Positions 63,870-64,000 of a stretch of DNA of 64,000 nucleotides are shown piece after piece. The notes under the pieces are model-generated. The model had not been told where the DNA came from and did not search any database. It was given only the letters and a program-made list of their open reading frames with translations. How positions within the stretch are numbered: position 1 is the stretch's first letter; every line of letters starts with the position of its first letter. Source of the stretch: Lysinibacillus piscis. GTDB lineage: Bacteria > Bacillota > Bacilli > Bacillales_A > Planococcaceae. The stretch lies in the NCBI RefSeq assembly GCF_026012395.1, contig NZ_BRZA01000001.1:744001-808000 (forward strand). The letters are read 5' to 3'. The position numbers and the translations under genes are program-made.

Positions 63870-64000
63870 GAAAACGAAGCGTTGTCATGCGATTATGTAT
63901 GGCCTTTCTTTTATTTTTAGTAGCGAATACATTTTTCGCTTTTCTATCTTTTCACCTTACCGAATGGCTATTAGATTACTTCCACATTTATCCTCAAGGC
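63866..64000 (+). CDS. Sensor histidine kinase (partial, runs off right edge)
   Basis: The first 45 codons of a membrane protein: a basic start (MRKRSVVMR) and one hydrophobic segment (about 10-28), then an external loop. It overlaps the response regulator stop by four bases, so it is the cognate sensor kinase by position. No catalytic domain is inside the window. Confidence 0.8.
   Translation, partial: MRKRSVVMRLCMAFLLFLVANTFFAFLSFHLTEWLLDYFHIYPQG

Overview
The window is a 64 kb chromosomal piece of an AT-rich, spore-forming Gram-positive bacterium of the order Bacillales, most like Lysinibacillus or a close relative. This is inferred from strong AGGAGG-type ribosome binding sites, TTGACA/TATAAT promoters, a Spo0E-like gene, a sporulation-type kinase (here broken), and many proteins close to Bacillus subtilis ones (YkuU/YkuV, DarB, CcpC, FadH, YkwC, YkvS, KtrC, ThiW). 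It looks like core chromosome: no integrase, transposase, phage gene, tRNA, rRNA or CRISPR array was seen.

Layout. 1-3.6 kb: a sulfonate/nitrate-type ABC importer (ATPase, binding lipoprotein, two permeases, the last cut by the window edge) behind a clear promoter and structured leader. 3.7-5.0 kb: a GNAT fragment, a small membrane protein and ktrC. 5.1-6.7 kb: a decayed ORF, a 21-bp tandem repeat, and ykuU-ykuV (peroxiredoxin and thioredoxin-like partner). 7.1-11.6 kb: a polyamine operon (XRE-cupin regulator, potABCD) with a long inverted repeat in its leader. 11.6-16.2 kb: two MFS transporters, a phosphoesterase and a GntR regulator. 16.2-17.05 kb: a TPP riboswitch and terminator controlling thiW, which carries an in-frame palindromic insertion.

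17.05-28.9 kb: a tightly packed eight-gene minus-strand operon (large exported protein, ABC ATPase and permease, Q/G-rich membrane protein, MoxR ATPase, DUF58 protein, two von Willebrand A proteins). 29.0-31.7 kb: ccpC, darB, a small membrane protein and fadH under a FadR-like operator. 31.8-32.1 kb: a 47-bp tandem repeat followed by a GC-rich palindromic element. 32.4-41.8 kb: an EAL phosphodiesterase with a degenerate GGDEF, ppk-ppx, cheV, a UMF1-family transporter and ykwC. 42.0-44.8 kb: small genes (Spo0E-like, a 62-aa protein, ykvS), a CPBP protein, a lipoprotein and a MarR regulator. 44.9-46.3 kb: a PAS histidine kinase broken by one extra base.

46.5-51.0 kb: a B12-binding radical SAM protein, then a BlaI repressor / M56 metalloprotease pair under a large palindromic operator, followed by a small secreted protein. 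51.0-55.0 kb: a Ktr/Trk potassium channel subunit, a TerC-family protein and prfC. 55.1-60.2 kb: a TetR-controlled MFS plus FtsX-type ABC export cluster with two matching operators. 60.3-64.0 kb: an ankyrin-repeat lipoprotein, a BmrA-type multidrug ABC exporter and a two-component pair, the kinase cut by the window edge.

Recurring themes are potassium and c-di-AMP physiology (ktrC, ktrD-like, darB), stress and export systems, and unusual palindromic or tandem DNA between and inside genes. The items most worth a second look are the two-hairpin insertion inside thiW, the MoxR/vWA/ABC operon, the palindromic operator of the BlaI-M56-secreted protein set, and the inverted repeat in the pot operon leader.
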